DNA from: Bacillus sp. FSL H8-0547
GTDB taxonomy: Bacteria > Bacillota > Bacilli > Bacillales > Bacillaceae
Assembly (NCBI GenBank): GCA_038002745.1
Contig: JBBODD010000001.1
Location: 2,294,001 to 2,358,000, forward strand
Direction of reading: 5' to 3'
DNA: 64,000 nucleotides
The position numbers and the translations under genes are program-made. Below the pieces are notes generated by a model that was given only the letters and a program-made list of their open reading frames with translations, did no database searches and was not told the DNA's origin. Of the stretch, positions 17,991 to 26,438 are shown piece after piece; within the stretch, counting starts at the first letter, position 1; every line of letters begins with the position of its first letter.

Positions 17991-18298
17991 AAATGACTGT
18001 CACAGACATTGCAATGGAACAGCTGAAAGACATTCCGGAAGATAAAATGCTTCAGCTCTCGCTTGACCGCGGAAGCTGTGACATTGTGAATACACTTTAT
18101 GAAATGAGAGTCGTCCCTAAGCGCAATCCGGCAGAATATGAAAAAATACTGGAGGCGGAAAAGCTAAGCATCCTGGTTGATCATGATTTTGAAGAAGCCT
18201 ATGATCATGAGCTGACCATTGACTATTCTAACAACTTTTTTGTTTTTAAAAATAAGAATCAGACCTTCAACAATCGAATTGGCTTAAGATATGTATAA
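17987..18298 (+). CDS. IscA/HesB-like Fe-S biogenesis family protein (YqkB-like)
   Basis: A 103-residue protein. MTVTDIAMEQLK and the pattern DRGSCDIVNTLYEMRVVP resemble the Bacillus YqkB branch of the HesB/IscA fold. Only one of the usual three metal-binding cysteines is visible (GSC near residue 32), so function as a cluster carrier is uncertain. ATG 17987 overlaps the lipid kinase stop, giving a two-gene operon. The IS element begins 3 bp after its stop, so any original terminator has been displaced or is supplied by the element. Confidence 0.75.
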   Translation: MKMTVTDIAMEQLKDIPEDKMLQLSLDRGSCDIVNTLYEMRVVPKRNPAEYEKILEAEKLSILVDHDFEEAYDHELTIDYSNNFFVFKNKNQTFNNRIGLRYV

Positions 18299-18336
18299 AA
18301 AGAAAGAGGCTGGGACATAACTAGCTTCGAATAATG

Positions 18337-18374
18337 AAAAAGGCGAATTTGAGCTTGCTCAAATTCGCCTTTTT
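18337..18374. terminator. Hairpin inside left IS end
   Basis: Two 18-base arms (18337-18354 and 18357-18374) are perfectly complementary around a 2-base loop. A- and T-runs at both sides let it terminate transcription in either direction, so it can end the transposase message and block entry from the flank. Confidence 0.85.
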
Positions 18375-18404
18375 CTGTTTTATGAAGGAAGTCATTCTGC
18401 TACC

Positions 18405-19979
18405 TTAATGGTTGGCAGTGAATTTTCTTAGATTCACTGCCATTAACGCGAGGCCCATTTCGTTTTCGACCTTCGATTTTCCTCGTACAGAAAATCGAAC
18501 GAAACGCAAATTAGCCTTCAAGAATCCAAAAACTGGTTCCACATCGATTTTGCGTCTTCGATAGATGGCACCTGTTTTTTCCTCTGAAAGCTTCTCTTTT
18601 ACATATTCTTTTTGCTTCTCCCATTCCTCATTCAACATGAGTCTTCGATTGTTTTCTTCTTTCGCTTTTGTACACGATGAACGAAATGGACATCCTGAAC
18701 AGTCTTCACACACATACACTTTGTAGTTCCGTTGAAAACCTGTTCGGTCTTGACGGGTAGATGAAAAGCGGAATGTCAGCTGTTTTTGATTTGGGCAGGT
18801 GTAGCTGTCGGATTCTTTATCATAGGCCCAGTTGTCCGGATGAAGAATGTTCTGTTTGTGCTTCTTCTTTTGTTCTTTCAAATACATGTTATATGTAATC
18901 AGAGCTTCGCGGTTTCGATTCGAGAGGATATCATGGTAATTTTGTTCACTTCCATACCCTGCATCTGCGACGATGTGATTCGGCAGCTCGAAGTAATTCT
19001 TCTCCATCTCATCTAAAAAGGGAATCAGTGTACGTGTATCGGTGGGATTCCAGAATAGACTGTAGGCAAGTGTATATTGGGCTTCGGTTGCGATCTGCAC
19101 GTTGTAACCGGCTTTTAGCTGTCCGTTTTGCATATAATCTTCTTTCATTCGCATGAATGTCGCATCCGGATCTGTTTTTGAATAACTATTCCGTTTTCCT
19201 AAGATCTCAAGGTCCCGTTGGTATTTCTGTTTGCGCAAAATAAAGTCCAGCAACTGCTTTCGCACTTGTTTCGGGTATTTGCGCTCCGTTCGTAACGCTT
19301 TCCGTTCTGAAACATCTGTTGAAGCTTCGATTTGTTTATGTTTATCATACTCGGTTACGACATCGTCTACTTTTTCAGCCATTTGGGTGAGTTCTTTCAG
19401 TGATAACTGTTCATCACTTTCACGTTTCATCTCAGGGATGATCTCGTTTTCCAACAGCTCATTGTATAACTGGTTTGATCTTTCCACGAGACTTTGTTGG
19501 TATTTTTCAACGGATTTCTTCCAGACGAAGGTAAACTTATTTGCGTTCGCCTCAATCTTCGTACCATCAATAAAAATGGCCTCTTGATCAATCAGTTTTT
19601 CTTCAATCAATTGGCATCGAAATTGCACAAAACACTGGCGGATTAACTCTTTTACGTCGGATTGAACACGGAAACGGTTAATCGTGCGGTAACTGGGCTC
19701 GTATCCTTGTGCCAGCCACATCATGCGAAGGCTGTCTTTTAACAACGCTTCGATCTTGCGACCTGAGAACACAGATTGCGTATAGGCACATAAGATAATT
19801 TTCAGCATCATGCGTGGATGATAGGAAGGACAGCCTTCCTTTCGAAGAAAGGATTCAAAGGCTTCAGGAGGAATGCTTTCAACTAAGTGGTGGACATGAA
19901 ACGCAATATCATTATCTTGTAATTTCACTTCCAAATCTAAAGGCAAAACTAATTGATTCATGATATAATCTTTAAACAT
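18405..19979 (-). CDS. IS1182 family transposase
   Basis: A 524-residue DDE transposase. The N-terminal DUF772-type helical domain (YHPRMMLKIILCAYT) precedes FIDGTKIEANANKF (first Asp), VADAGYGSEQNY (second Asp) and RRRKIDVEPVFGFLKANL (Glu). A zinc-like VCEDCSGCPFRSSC lies between the second Asp and the Glu. No frameshift is visible, so it may be active. The chosen start is ATG 19979 (MFKDYIMNQ); an upstream GTG-type extension lacks a ribosome site. It is read away from the right-end hairpin. Confidence 0.94.
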   Translation of the reverse strand: MFKDYIMNQLVLPLDLEVKLQDNDIAFHVHHLVESIPPEAFESFLRKEGCPSYHPRMMLKIILCAYTQSVFSGRKIEALLKDSLRMMWLAQGYEPSYRTINRFRVQSDVKELIRQCFVQFRCQLIEEKLIDQEAIFIDGTKIEANANKFTFVWKKSVEKYQQSLVERSNQLYNELLENEIIPEMKRESDEQLSLKELTQMAEKVDDVVTEYDKHKQIEASTDVSERKALRTERKYPKQVRKQLLDFILRKQKYQRDLEILGKRNSYSKTDPDATFMRMKEDYMQNGQLKAGYNVQIATEAQYTLAYSLFWNPTDTRTLIPFLDEMEKNYFELPNHIVADAGYGSEQNYHDILSNRNREALITYNMYLKEQKKKHKQNILHPDNWAYDKESDSYTCPNQKQLTFRFSSTRQDRTGFQRNYKVYVCEDCSGCPFRSSCTKAKEENNRRLMLNEEWEKQKEYVKEKLSEEKTGAIYRRRKIDVEPVFGFLKANLRFVRFSVRGKSKVENEMGLALMAVNLRKFTANH

Positions 19980-20061
19980 AAGGACCCTTCTTCCCGATGA
20001 AATTTTGTGTGGTAACTTTATTTTATCAGAAGTGGTCCTTATTTTAATTCCCAAACATAAT

Positions 20062-20106
20062 AAAAGCCGGTGACATTTTACTCGTCGTAAAATGTCACCG
20101 GCTTTT
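20062..20106. terminator. Hairpin inside right IS end
   Basis: Two perfect 20-base arms (20062-20081 and 20087-20106) around loop TCGTC, with A-run and T-run ends. It lies upstream of the transposase, where it would stop readthrough transcripts from the neighbouring NTTRR-F1 side from expressing transposase. Confidence 0.85.
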
Positions 20107-20178
20107 TCAGTTCAGAGGAGGGTTTTGTCCCAGCCTCTTTCTTTCATCCTGAAAGCAGAAACACACACCATTACACCA

Positions 20179-20670
20179 TCAGCTCTTAATTAACGACTGT
20201 CTGCTCTCGATCAGTTTGAAAATATCCACAACCATAGGTTCTTCTTCAGCACCTGAAAACAGTTCAACGCCGGTTACAAGTACATCTGAAGAGCCTGCAT
20301 GAGGCAGCTTGTTGATTAAAATCAGTGCCTGGGCTGTTCCTGCTGGTGCTGCAGATACGGCTTCCCGAACGTTCATCGTTCCTTTATTGCCGGCATCAAA
20401 GGCAATGTTTTTGATAAGGCCGTAACCAAGGAAAGCGTACGAAGCGCTGTAAAAAACAACAGAGATTGTAAGCGGAGCTTTGACATCTGATAAAGAAACA
20501 AGAAGGTCCAGCGTCTCCCCGGGATTAACTTTTACATACTGTGAGATACAGCTGTTGACGGTACCGCCATGAAGTCTGGCAGCAGACGGTGCTGCAGGTG
20601 ATGTATTTGTACAGGTCCACGGCAACAGGGACCCCGCATCAAAATGACCATTTATCATCCGATTGTTCAT
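20179..20670 (-). CDS. NTTRR-F1 domain protein
   Basis: A 163-residue protein. The opening NNRMINGHFDAGSLLPWT, then LHGGTVNSCISQYVKVNPGE and ASYAFLGYGLI, match the NTTRR-F1 domain found at the N-terminus of Bacillus collagen-like exosporium proteins. Here no Gly-X-Y repeats follow; the protein ends after a short acidic tail, so it is a stand-alone domain. ATG 20670 is preceded by AAAGGAGAAT. A CATATAGT sequence (minus strand, 20703-20710) resembles a SigK -10, but no good -35 is present. A role in the spore surface is inference. Confidence 0.75.
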   Translation of the reverse strand: MNNRMINGHFDAGSLLPWTCTNTSPAAPSAARLHGGTVNSCISQYVKVNPGETLDLLVSLSDVKAPLTISVVFYSASYAFLGYGLIKNIAFDAGNKGTMNVREAVSAAPAGTAQALILINKLPHAGSSDVLVTGVELFSGAEEEPMVVDIFKLIESRQSLIKS

Positions 20671-20797
20671 AGGTTCATATTCTCCTTTAGAGTAGTCTCC
20701 CTACTATATGTACGTGCCTAATCATTTGACAGTGCTAGTAACTATAAACCTGATATTCAATTAGCAAACCTGAAATATATTCCCGATGAAAAACATT

Positions 20798-20811
20798 TGC
20801 AAACGTTATCA
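20798..20811. promoter_or_regulatory. CcpA cre-like site before LacI gene
   Basis: TGCAAACGTTATCA matches the cre consensus TGWAANCGNTNWCA at 13 of 14 positions. It precedes the LacI-type regulator gene by 54 bp and suggests catabolite repression. Confidence 0.65.
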
Positions 20812-20840
20812 TTATCATGTAAGATGACTATCAAAGGCAT

Positions 20841-20854
20841 CCGAAACGTTTTGG
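20841..20854. promoter_or_regulatory. LacI operator O3 (autoregulation)
   Basis: CCGAAACGTTTTGG differs at one position from the perfect palindrome CCGAAACGTTTCGG found before the glycosidase gene. It overlaps the leader immediately before the ribosome site of the LacI gene, consistent with self-repression. Confidence 0.75.
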
Positions 20855-20865
20855 AGGAAAGTATT

Positions 20866-21870
20866 TTGACTACGATAAAAGACATTGCGAAAGCGGCAGG
20901 CGTGTCGGTAACGACTGTATCACGGGCACTGAACGGCTATTCCGATGTGAATGAAAAGACAAGACGAAAGATTATGGAGATTGCCAAGCAGCTCAATTAC
21001 AGCCCGAACACGCTGGCAAGAGGACTCGTCATGAAAAAGTCCAAAACCATCGGCATGCTTGTATCCGGCATGAACCGGGTCAGCTCCAAAGACAATTTCA
21101 CTTTTGAGGTTCTCTCGGGCGTGAATGAATGCATTTCAGAACGCGATTATGATCTGGTGCTTTTCAGTACGACAACGACAAAGCAGAGGGAGAAAACGTA
21201 CTCCCAGCTGTGCAGGGAACGAAGAGTTGACGGAGTCATTCTTCAAGGGATGAAAATCGATGATCCTTATTTGAAGGAAGTTGTAGAAAGCGACATCCCG
21301 TGTATGCTGATTGATATCCCGATTTCATCAAATAGCGTGGGCTATGTCACAACAGACAACGTTCTTGGGGCGAAACGGGCAGTTCGGCATCTCATTCAAT
21401 CCGGCCACGAAAACATCGGCCTGGTGAATGGCCATGATCAGGCTTATGTCAGTAAGCAAAGGCTTAAAGGTTATATGGAAGCCCTGCAGGAAGCGGGACT
21501 TCAAGTAAACGAGCAGTATATTGCGAGCGGTGACTTTACGGAGGAAAAAGCCGAGGAAGCAGGAACGATGCTTTTAAAAGAACACCCTGAACTGACAGCC
21601 ATTTTCTGCGCAAGCGATCTTATGGCGCTTGGCGTGATAAAAAGTGCAAAAGCAGCGGGACTTTCCGTGCCCGAGCAGCTTTCTGTCATCGGCTACGATA
21701 ACATTCTGCTTGCCGCCTATTCATCACCTCCACTGACGACCATTGCCCAAAACAAGTTTGAACTCGGCTACAAAGCAGCGAATGCACTCATAGATATGCT
21801 TGAAGAAAAAAGCGGTGCGCAAGTGATTACACTTGAAACAGAACTGATTATAAGAGAGTCTGCAAAATAA
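20866..21870 (+). CDS. LacI family transcriptional regulator
   Basis: A 334-residue repressor. The N-terminal HTH and hinge are TIKDIAKAAGVSVTTVSRALNGY and NYSPNTLARGLVMKKS; the rest is the periplasmic-binding-like effector domain. TTG 20866 is preferred (GGAGGA 7 bp upstream) because it starts exactly at the HTH; upstream in-frame codons have no ribosome site. It lies directly before a glycosidase and sugar ABC operon and has matching operators in its own leader and before that operon. The inducer is likely an oligosaccharide or its hydrolysis product. Confidence 0.93.
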   Translation: MTTIKDIAKAAGVSVTTVSRALNGYSDVNEKTRRKIMEIAKQLNYSPNTLARGLVMKKSKTIGMLVSGMNRVSSKDNFTFEVLSGVNECISERDYDLVLFSTTTTKQREKTYSQLCRERRVDGVILQGMKIDDPYLKEVVESDIPCMLIDIPISSNSVGYVTTDNVLGAKRAVRHLIQSGHENIGLVNGHDQAYVSKQRLKGYMEALQEAGLQVNEQYIASGDFTEEKAEEAGTMLLKEHPELTAIFCASDLMALGVIKSAKAAGLSVPEQLSVIGYDNILLAAYSSPPLTTIAQNKFELGYKAANALIDMLEEKSGAQVITLETELIIRESAK

Positions 21871-21897
21871 AAGCCACTTACGTGGTACTGCCAAAAA

Positions 21898-21942
21898 CCG
21901 AAACGTTTCGGAACGTGCTACACAAAATCCAAAACGTTTCGG
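21898..21942. promoter_or_regulatory. Two LacI operators before glycosidase operon
   Basis: O1 is the perfect palindrome CCGAAACGTTTCGG (21898-21911). O2 is CCAAAACGTTTCGG (21929-21942). Centres are 31 bp apart, close to three helical turns, so two dimers could bind on one DNA face. O2 ends 8 bp before the ribosome site. Confidence 0.85.
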
Positions 21943-21962
21943 ATTCACCAAGGAGGACATTC

Positions 21963-24077
21963 ATGGATTACAGAGTGATTAAAGAAAACGACCTGTTTCT
22001 TCTAACAGACACAAACGGGAATATACCTGAAAACCATCCGTACGGCTTAGGGCTTTACACAAAGGATACACGCTTCCTGAGCAAACTGGACTTGAAAATC
22101 AACGGTGAAGATCCAATTCTTCTTTCATCTGAAGCGGACAAAAACTACAAATCAAGCATTCTATTGACGAATCCTCATATGGAAAAAGACGGTGAGCTCA
22201 TTCTGTGGAGAGAATCCGTTGAAATGGAACGATCGCGTTTTATCTATGATGATGTGCTTTACGAAGAAGTGAAAGTGAAAAATTACTTTCCAAAGCCGGT
22301 AAAATTTGAAATCAGTGTGCATGCAGATGTTGATTTTCTGGACATGTTTGTTGTCCGCGGATTCCAAAACGGCGATCTTGGCCGCAGAACGGGACAGAAG
22401 GTTGAGGAAAACACCCTTACGTTTCTATACGAAGGTGCAGACCATGTAAACCGCAGCACGGTCATTACCTGGGATAAACAAGCGAAACGCGCTGAAGAGA
22501 ACGGAACTATTGTATTCGAATTTGAACTGGCACATGGTGAATCAGATTCCGTGACATTTGCCGTACAGCCGAAAATTGGCGATAGCAGCGGAAATAAGAT
22601 GGTGAAAAAAGAAGAGGCTCTTGAAAAGCTTGAGGCTTCCTATGAAAACTGGAATGACGGCACAGCTACAGTGAAGACTGATTTTGCACCGCTGCAGCGT
22701 CTGGTTGACCGCGGACTGAATGATATGAGAGTGCTTCTAACAGACGTTGGATTTGGACCTTTCCCGGTAGCAGGACTTCCTTGGTTTGGCGTTCCATTTG
22801 GACGTGACAGCCTGATTGCCGCACTTCAGATCCTTCCTTTCCAGGCAGAGATAGCAAAGGGCACTCTTCTCACAATGGCCCACTACCAAGGACAGAATCT
22901 GGATCCATGGAGAGATGAGCAACCGGGTAAAATCATGCATGAAATCCGGTTTGGAGAGCTTGCAGCGACAGGACAAATCCCGTTTACCCCATACTATGGA
23001 ACGGTTGACGCTACACCTCTGTTTTTGATTCTTTTATCGGAATATGTGAAATGGACGGGAGATTTCGAGCTTGCTGAATCGCTTGAGACGACCATTGATA
23101 ACGCTTTAATGTGGATCGACGAATTTGGAGACCGCGATGATGATCTGTTTGTTGAGTATCATCAGGAGTCGAGCAAGGGCATAGCCAATCAAGGCTGGAA
23201 GGATTCCGGAGATTCAGTTGTTCACCGTGACGGGGAGTATGCGAAAACGCCGATTGCCCTCGCAGAAGTACAGGGCTATGTTTATCAGGCGAAAACAGGG
23301 CTTGCTGATATCTATGAAAAAATGAATCTTACTGAAAAAGCAGACCTTCTCCGCAGACAGGCATCTGCTTTAAAAGAAAGATTTGAAGAAGCTTTCTGGA
23401 TGGAGGATGTTCAGTTCTATGCCATCGCTCTTGATGAAAAGAAAGACCAGGTCGGCACGATAACATCAAATCCCGGTCACGTTCTGTTTTCAGGCATGCT
23501 CAGCGAAAGCCGTGCAAAATCCGTAACAGATATGCTTGTTTCGCCGAAAATGTTCTCAGGCTACGGCATCCGGACAATGGCGGAAGGCGAAGCCGGCTAC
23601 AATCCGATGAGCTATCACGACGGCAGCATCTGGCCGCATGACAACAGCATGTCACTGCTTGGAATGAGCAAGACCGGCTTCCATCAGGAAACAGCCAAAG
23701 TCATAAACGGACTGATTGATGCTGCGTCACACTTTGAATATGACCGTCTGCCTGAATTGTTCTGCGGTTACAGCAGCAAAGGGGGCAAAGCGGTAAAATA
23801 TCCTGTTGCCTGCTCGCCGCAAGCATGGGCAGCAGGGACACCGCTTGTGTTTATTCAATCTCTGCTCGGGTTATTTCCGGACAGCATAAAGGAAGAAATC
23901 ACGCTTTCTCCTGTTCTGCTCTCATCAATGAATTCACTTGAAGTACATGAACTCGCAATCGGAAAGGGAAAGCTGTCTCTTTCTATTAAACGAAGCGGAA
24001 CAGATTACAAAATAGAAGTGCTGAAAAATACGACAGGATTTCAACTTAACACATCTAAGCAGCTCGCACAGAAATAA
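21963..24077 (+). CDS. Amylo-alpha-1,6-glucosidase/glycogen-debranching-type glycosidase
   Basis: A 704-residue cytosolic protein. The first ~220 residues match the bacterial glycogen-debranching N-terminal domain (GNIPENHPYGLGLYTKDTRFLS). The remainder is an (alpha/alpha)6-barrel glycosidase region with PFGRDSLIAALQ, HEIRFGELA, DATPLFLILL, GWKDSGDSVVH and SIWPHDNSM. Lack of a signal peptide fits hydrolysis of imported glycosides. The actual substrate is unknown. ATG 21963 follows AAGGAGG at 21950-21956. It is the first gene of a LacI-controlled operon with a sugar ABC importer. Confidence 0.85.
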   Translation: MDYRVIKENDLFLLTDTNGNIPENHPYGLGLYTKDTRFLSKLDLKINGEDPILLSSEADKNYKSSILLTNPHMEKDGELILWRESVEMERSRFIYDDVLYEEVKVKNYFPKPVKFEISVHADVDFLDMFVVRGFQNGDLGRRTGQKVEENTLTFLYEGADHVNRSTVITWDKQAKRAEENGTIVFEFELAHGESDSVTFAVQPKIGDSSGNKMVKKEEALEKLEASYENWNDGTATVKTDFAPLQRLVDRGLNDMRVLLTDVGFGPFPVAGLPWFGVPFGRDSLIAALQILPFQAEIAKGTLLTMAHYQGQNLDPWRDEQPGKIMHEIRFGELAATGQIPFTPYYGTVDATPLFLILLSEYVKWTGDFELAESLETTIDNALMWIDEFGDRDDDLFVEYHQESSKGIANQGWKDSGDSVVHRDGEYAKTPIALAEVQGYVYQAKTGLADIYEKMNLTEKADLLRRQASALKERFEEAFWMEDVQFYAIALDEKKDQVGTITSNPGHVLFSGMLSESRAKSVTDMLVSPKMFSGYGIRTMAEGEAGYNPMSYHDGSIWPHDNSMSLLGMSKTGFHQETAKVINGLIDAASHFEYDRLPELFCGYSSKGGKAVKYPVACSPQAWAAGTPLVFIQSLLGLFPDSIKEEITLSPVLLSSMNSLEVHELAIGKGKLSLSIKRSGTDYKIEVLKNTTGFQLNTSKQLAQK

Positions 24078-24139
24078 CCCATTATCTGCTGGAGGGACAC
24101 CTCCTTTAGATCATAAAAAATTGGAAGGGGCAAAAGTAC

Positions 24140-25390
24140 ATGAAATCAAGAAAATGGATGGCGGGACTTGGAATTGCTTCAATGTTAATGGCAGGTGTTC
24201 TCTCAGGGTGCAGCTCAGACGGAGCTTCTAAGGAAGGGGCAGACGGAGAAAAGACAGAAGTGACACTTGCCGGTTGGGGAGGAAATCCGACGGAAGAAAA
24301 GCTTTTAAAGCAGACCATTGCAGACTTTGAAGAAAAGCATCCGAACATTGACGTGAAACTTGAGGTTATTACGGAGCAATACATGGATGTCATTAAAACC
24401 CGTCTTATTGGCGGAGAGGGTCCGGACGTGTTTTACCTGGATGCTTTTGAAGCTCCTGCGTTAATTGAAACGGGCGTGATTGAGCCCCTTGATGAGTATG
24501 TTACAGATGATTTTGACGTGGAAGATTTTGAAAAGCCTCTTTTAGAAGCATTTATTGCGGACGAAAAAACATACGGTTTTCCAAAAGATTACTCAACTCT
24601 AGCGTTATTTTACAACAAAAAAATGCTTGCTGATGCAGGTGTAGAAGTACCGCAGACGTGGGATGAATTCCGAGATGCTGCTAAAAAGCTGACAAAGGAC
24701 GGGAAGTACGGCTTTGGGGTTGCACCTGAGCTTGCTCGCCAGTTCTGGCTTGCTGAATCCCTCGGGGGAGACGTCGTAAAGGACGGAAAGGCAAACTTCG
24801 CATCAGCTGAAGTGGCAGAAGCGTTAAAGCCGATTATTGATATGCACAATGTCGACAAGTCAGCGGTTGAACCTAAAGAAGTTGGCGCAACATGGGGCGG
24901 GGAAGTGTTCGGCCAGCAGAAAGCTGCGATGGTCATTGAAGGAAACTGGGCCATCCCGTTCCTTGCTGATACATTCCCGGATGTAGAATACGGAACAGCC
25001 GAGCTGCCTTCTGTAAATGGTGAAAAATCAACGATGGCCTACAGCGTTGCGTATGTCATGAATGCTGCTTCTGAAAAGAAAGAGGCTTCATGGGAACTGC
25101 TTTCTTACCTGACAGGAAAAGAAGGAATGGAAACGTGGACAAGTAAAGGCTACGCACTTCCAACACGCAAATCAGTTGCAGAAAAGCTTGGTTTTGATAA
25201 GGACGAACTTCGCGGACCGCTTGTAGCAGGAGCAGAATATGCAACTGTCTGGTCTGAAGGCACGTCGCTCCCGATTGTTATGAACAACTTCAATAATCAG
25301 TTTTTAAGTGCATTTCTGGGAGACCGTCCGCTTGAAGAGGCTTTAAAAGAAGCGGAAAAACAGGCAAACAGCGAGATTGATTCAAAATAA
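24140..25390 (+). CDS. Sugar ABC transporter substrate-binding lipoprotein
   Basis: A 416-residue extracytoplasmic lipoprotein. The signal peptide ends in the lipobox LSGC, placing the lipid-modified Cys near residue 24. The mature part is a family 1 solute-binding protein (VTLAGWGGNPTEE; YTFGFPKDYSTLALFYNKKML-like region; VIEGNWAIPF). It should capture an oligosaccharide and deliver it to the two permeases downstream. GAAGGGG precedes the ATG. Two RNA hairpins follow the gene, probably keeping its message more abundant than that of the permeases. Confidence 0.92.
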   Translation: MKSRKWMAGLGIASMLMAGVLSGCSSDGASKEGADGEKTEVTLAGWGGNPTEEKLLKQTIADFEEKHPNIDVKLEVITEQYMDVIKTRLIGGEGPDVFYLDAFEAPALIETGVIEPLDEYVTDDFDVEDFEKPLLEAFIADEKTYGFPKDYSTLALFYNKKMLADAGVEVPQTWDEFRDAAKKLTKDGKYGFGVAPELARQFWLAESLGGDVVKDGKANFASAEVAEALKPIIDMHNVDKSAVEPKEVGATWGGEVFGQQKAAMVIEGNWAIPFLADTFPDVEYGTAELPSVNGEKSTMAYSVAYVMNAASEKKEASWELLSYLTGKEGMETWTSKGYALPTRKSVAEKLGFDKDELRGPLVAGAEYATVWSEGTSLPIVMNNFNNQFLSAFLGDRPLEEALKEAEKQANSEIDSK

Positions 25391-25401
25391 ACCGGTGAAG
25401 C

Positions 25402-25437
25402 GGGAGAACAGGGAGCGTTAACTTCCTTTCTCCCTTT
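25402..25437 (+). terminator. Partial terminator after binding-protein gene
   Basis: GGGAGAA (25402-25408) pairs with TTCTCCC (25428-25434), with additional imperfect pairing inside and a short T-run. It lies in mid-operon, so partial termination is expected. Confidence 0.55.
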
Positions 25438-25444
25438 ATAAAAT

Positions 25445-25498
25445 CTGCACGGCTTCTTTCTGCTGAAGTTACGGCTTCAATGGAAAGAGGCTGTGCAG
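25445..25498 (+). other. Long intercistronic RNA hairpin
   Basis: Bases 25445-25459 and 25484-25498 form a 15-bp stem with two G-U pairs, and GAAG/CTTC can pair inside the loop. It lies 31 bp before the first permease start and may mark an mRNA processing or stabilising site. Confidence 0.55.
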
Positions 25499-25529
25499 CA
25501 ATCCGTTGCACAGGGAGCGTGGCCATTTT

Positions 25530-26426
25530 ATGAAACACCTTTCAAAACGAACATTACGAGAAGCGGGACAGGGCTACTTCTTCATGTCGCCTGCACTATT
25601 TGTCCTGCTGCTGTTTATTATCGGACCGATCTTTTACGTTATTTTTATGTCATTCCACAAAGTTCAGCTGCTTGGAACAACAAGCTATGATTTTGTGGCC
25701 TTTGAAAACTTCGCGCGAATACTCAATGATACGAGGGCGCAAATTGCTCTTTGGAATACGTTCAAGTACGTTGTCATCGTTGTGCCGTGCCAGACCATCC
25801 TTGCTCTGATTCTGGCTGCAACGTTAAATGCCGGCATGAAAGGACAGACCTTTTTCAGGATTGTTTACTTCCTGCCTACACTGACTTCATCAGCCGTACT
25901 GACGCTGATTTTCATGTGGATGTACAATAAAAACGGGCTGATCAATAACGTGCTTGATGCGATTGGACTTCCGACGTATAACTTTCTCGGGGACCCGAAT
26001 ATTGCGCTGAACGCGATTATGATCATGAACATCTGGTCAACAGCTCCGTTTTTCATGGTTATTTACCTGGCAGCGCTGCAGGATATCCCGGACTCCTTAT
26101 ATGAAGCCGCTGAACTTGACGGGGCAAATACCATTCAGAAATTCATGAAGATCACTGTCCCGCAGCTGCGTCCGGTGACATCATTTGTCGCCATCATGGG
26201 ATTGATCGGAACGTTTCAGCTGTTCGACCAGTCATATATTTTTTCAGGAGGATCAGGGGGACCTGACAACTCCACGCTGACGGTCGTTCTATTAGTCTAT
26301 CAATATGCGTTCAAAAATCTTGGAACGATGGGATACGCAGCAGCACTTGTGCTCATGCTTGCCATCGTCATCCTTGTCGCTACACTGATACAGAGAAAAT
26401 TTTCAAAAGAAGAGTCGCTATATTAA
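25530..26426 (+). CDS. Sugar ABC transporter permease (MalF-like)
   Basis: A 298-residue integral membrane subunit with six predicted helices. The cytoplasmic EAA loop reads EAAELDGANTIQKFMKITVPQL, the contact for an ATPase. ATG 25530 follows CAGGGAGCG. No ATP-binding gene is present in the operon, so it probably uses a shared MsmX-type ATPase encoded elsewhere, as other Bacillus carbohydrate importers do. It pairs with the permease 12 bp downstream. Confidence 0.92.
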   Translation: MKHLSKRTLREAGQGYFFMSPALFVLLLFIIGPIFYVIFMSFHKVQLLGTTSYDFVAFENFARILNDTRAQIALWNTFKYVVIVVPCQTILALILAATLNAGMKGQTFFRIVYFLPTLTSSAVLTLIFMWMYNKNGLINNVLDAIGLPTYNFLGDPNIALNAIMIMNIWSTAPFFMVIYLAALQDIPDSLYEAAELDGANTIQKFMKITVPQLRPVTSFVAIMGLIGTFQLFDQSYIFSGGSGGPDNSTLTVVLLVYQYAFKNLGTMGYAAALVLMLAIVILVATLIQRKFSKEESLY

Positions 26427-26438
26427 GGAGGGAGAAAC

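Larger units (their letters stand above)
18301..20142 (-). mobile_element. IS1182-type insertion sequence, complete
   Basis: About 1.84 kb bounded by 21-bp inverted repeats (18301-18321 and 20122-20142) with one mismatch; the core is GAGGCTGGGACA. It carries one full-length transposase gene on the minus strand. I see no clear target-site duplication: the flanks are TATAAAA and TTCATCC. Perfect hairpins lie just inside each end (18337-18374 and 20062-20106). The element sits between the YqkB-like gene and the NTTRR-F1 gene. Confidence 0.92.

Noticed and set aside
17987-20670. IS insertion having disrupted a gene
   Set aside because: Genes on both sides have intact starts and stops, and no split frame spans the ends, so the insertion is intergenic.
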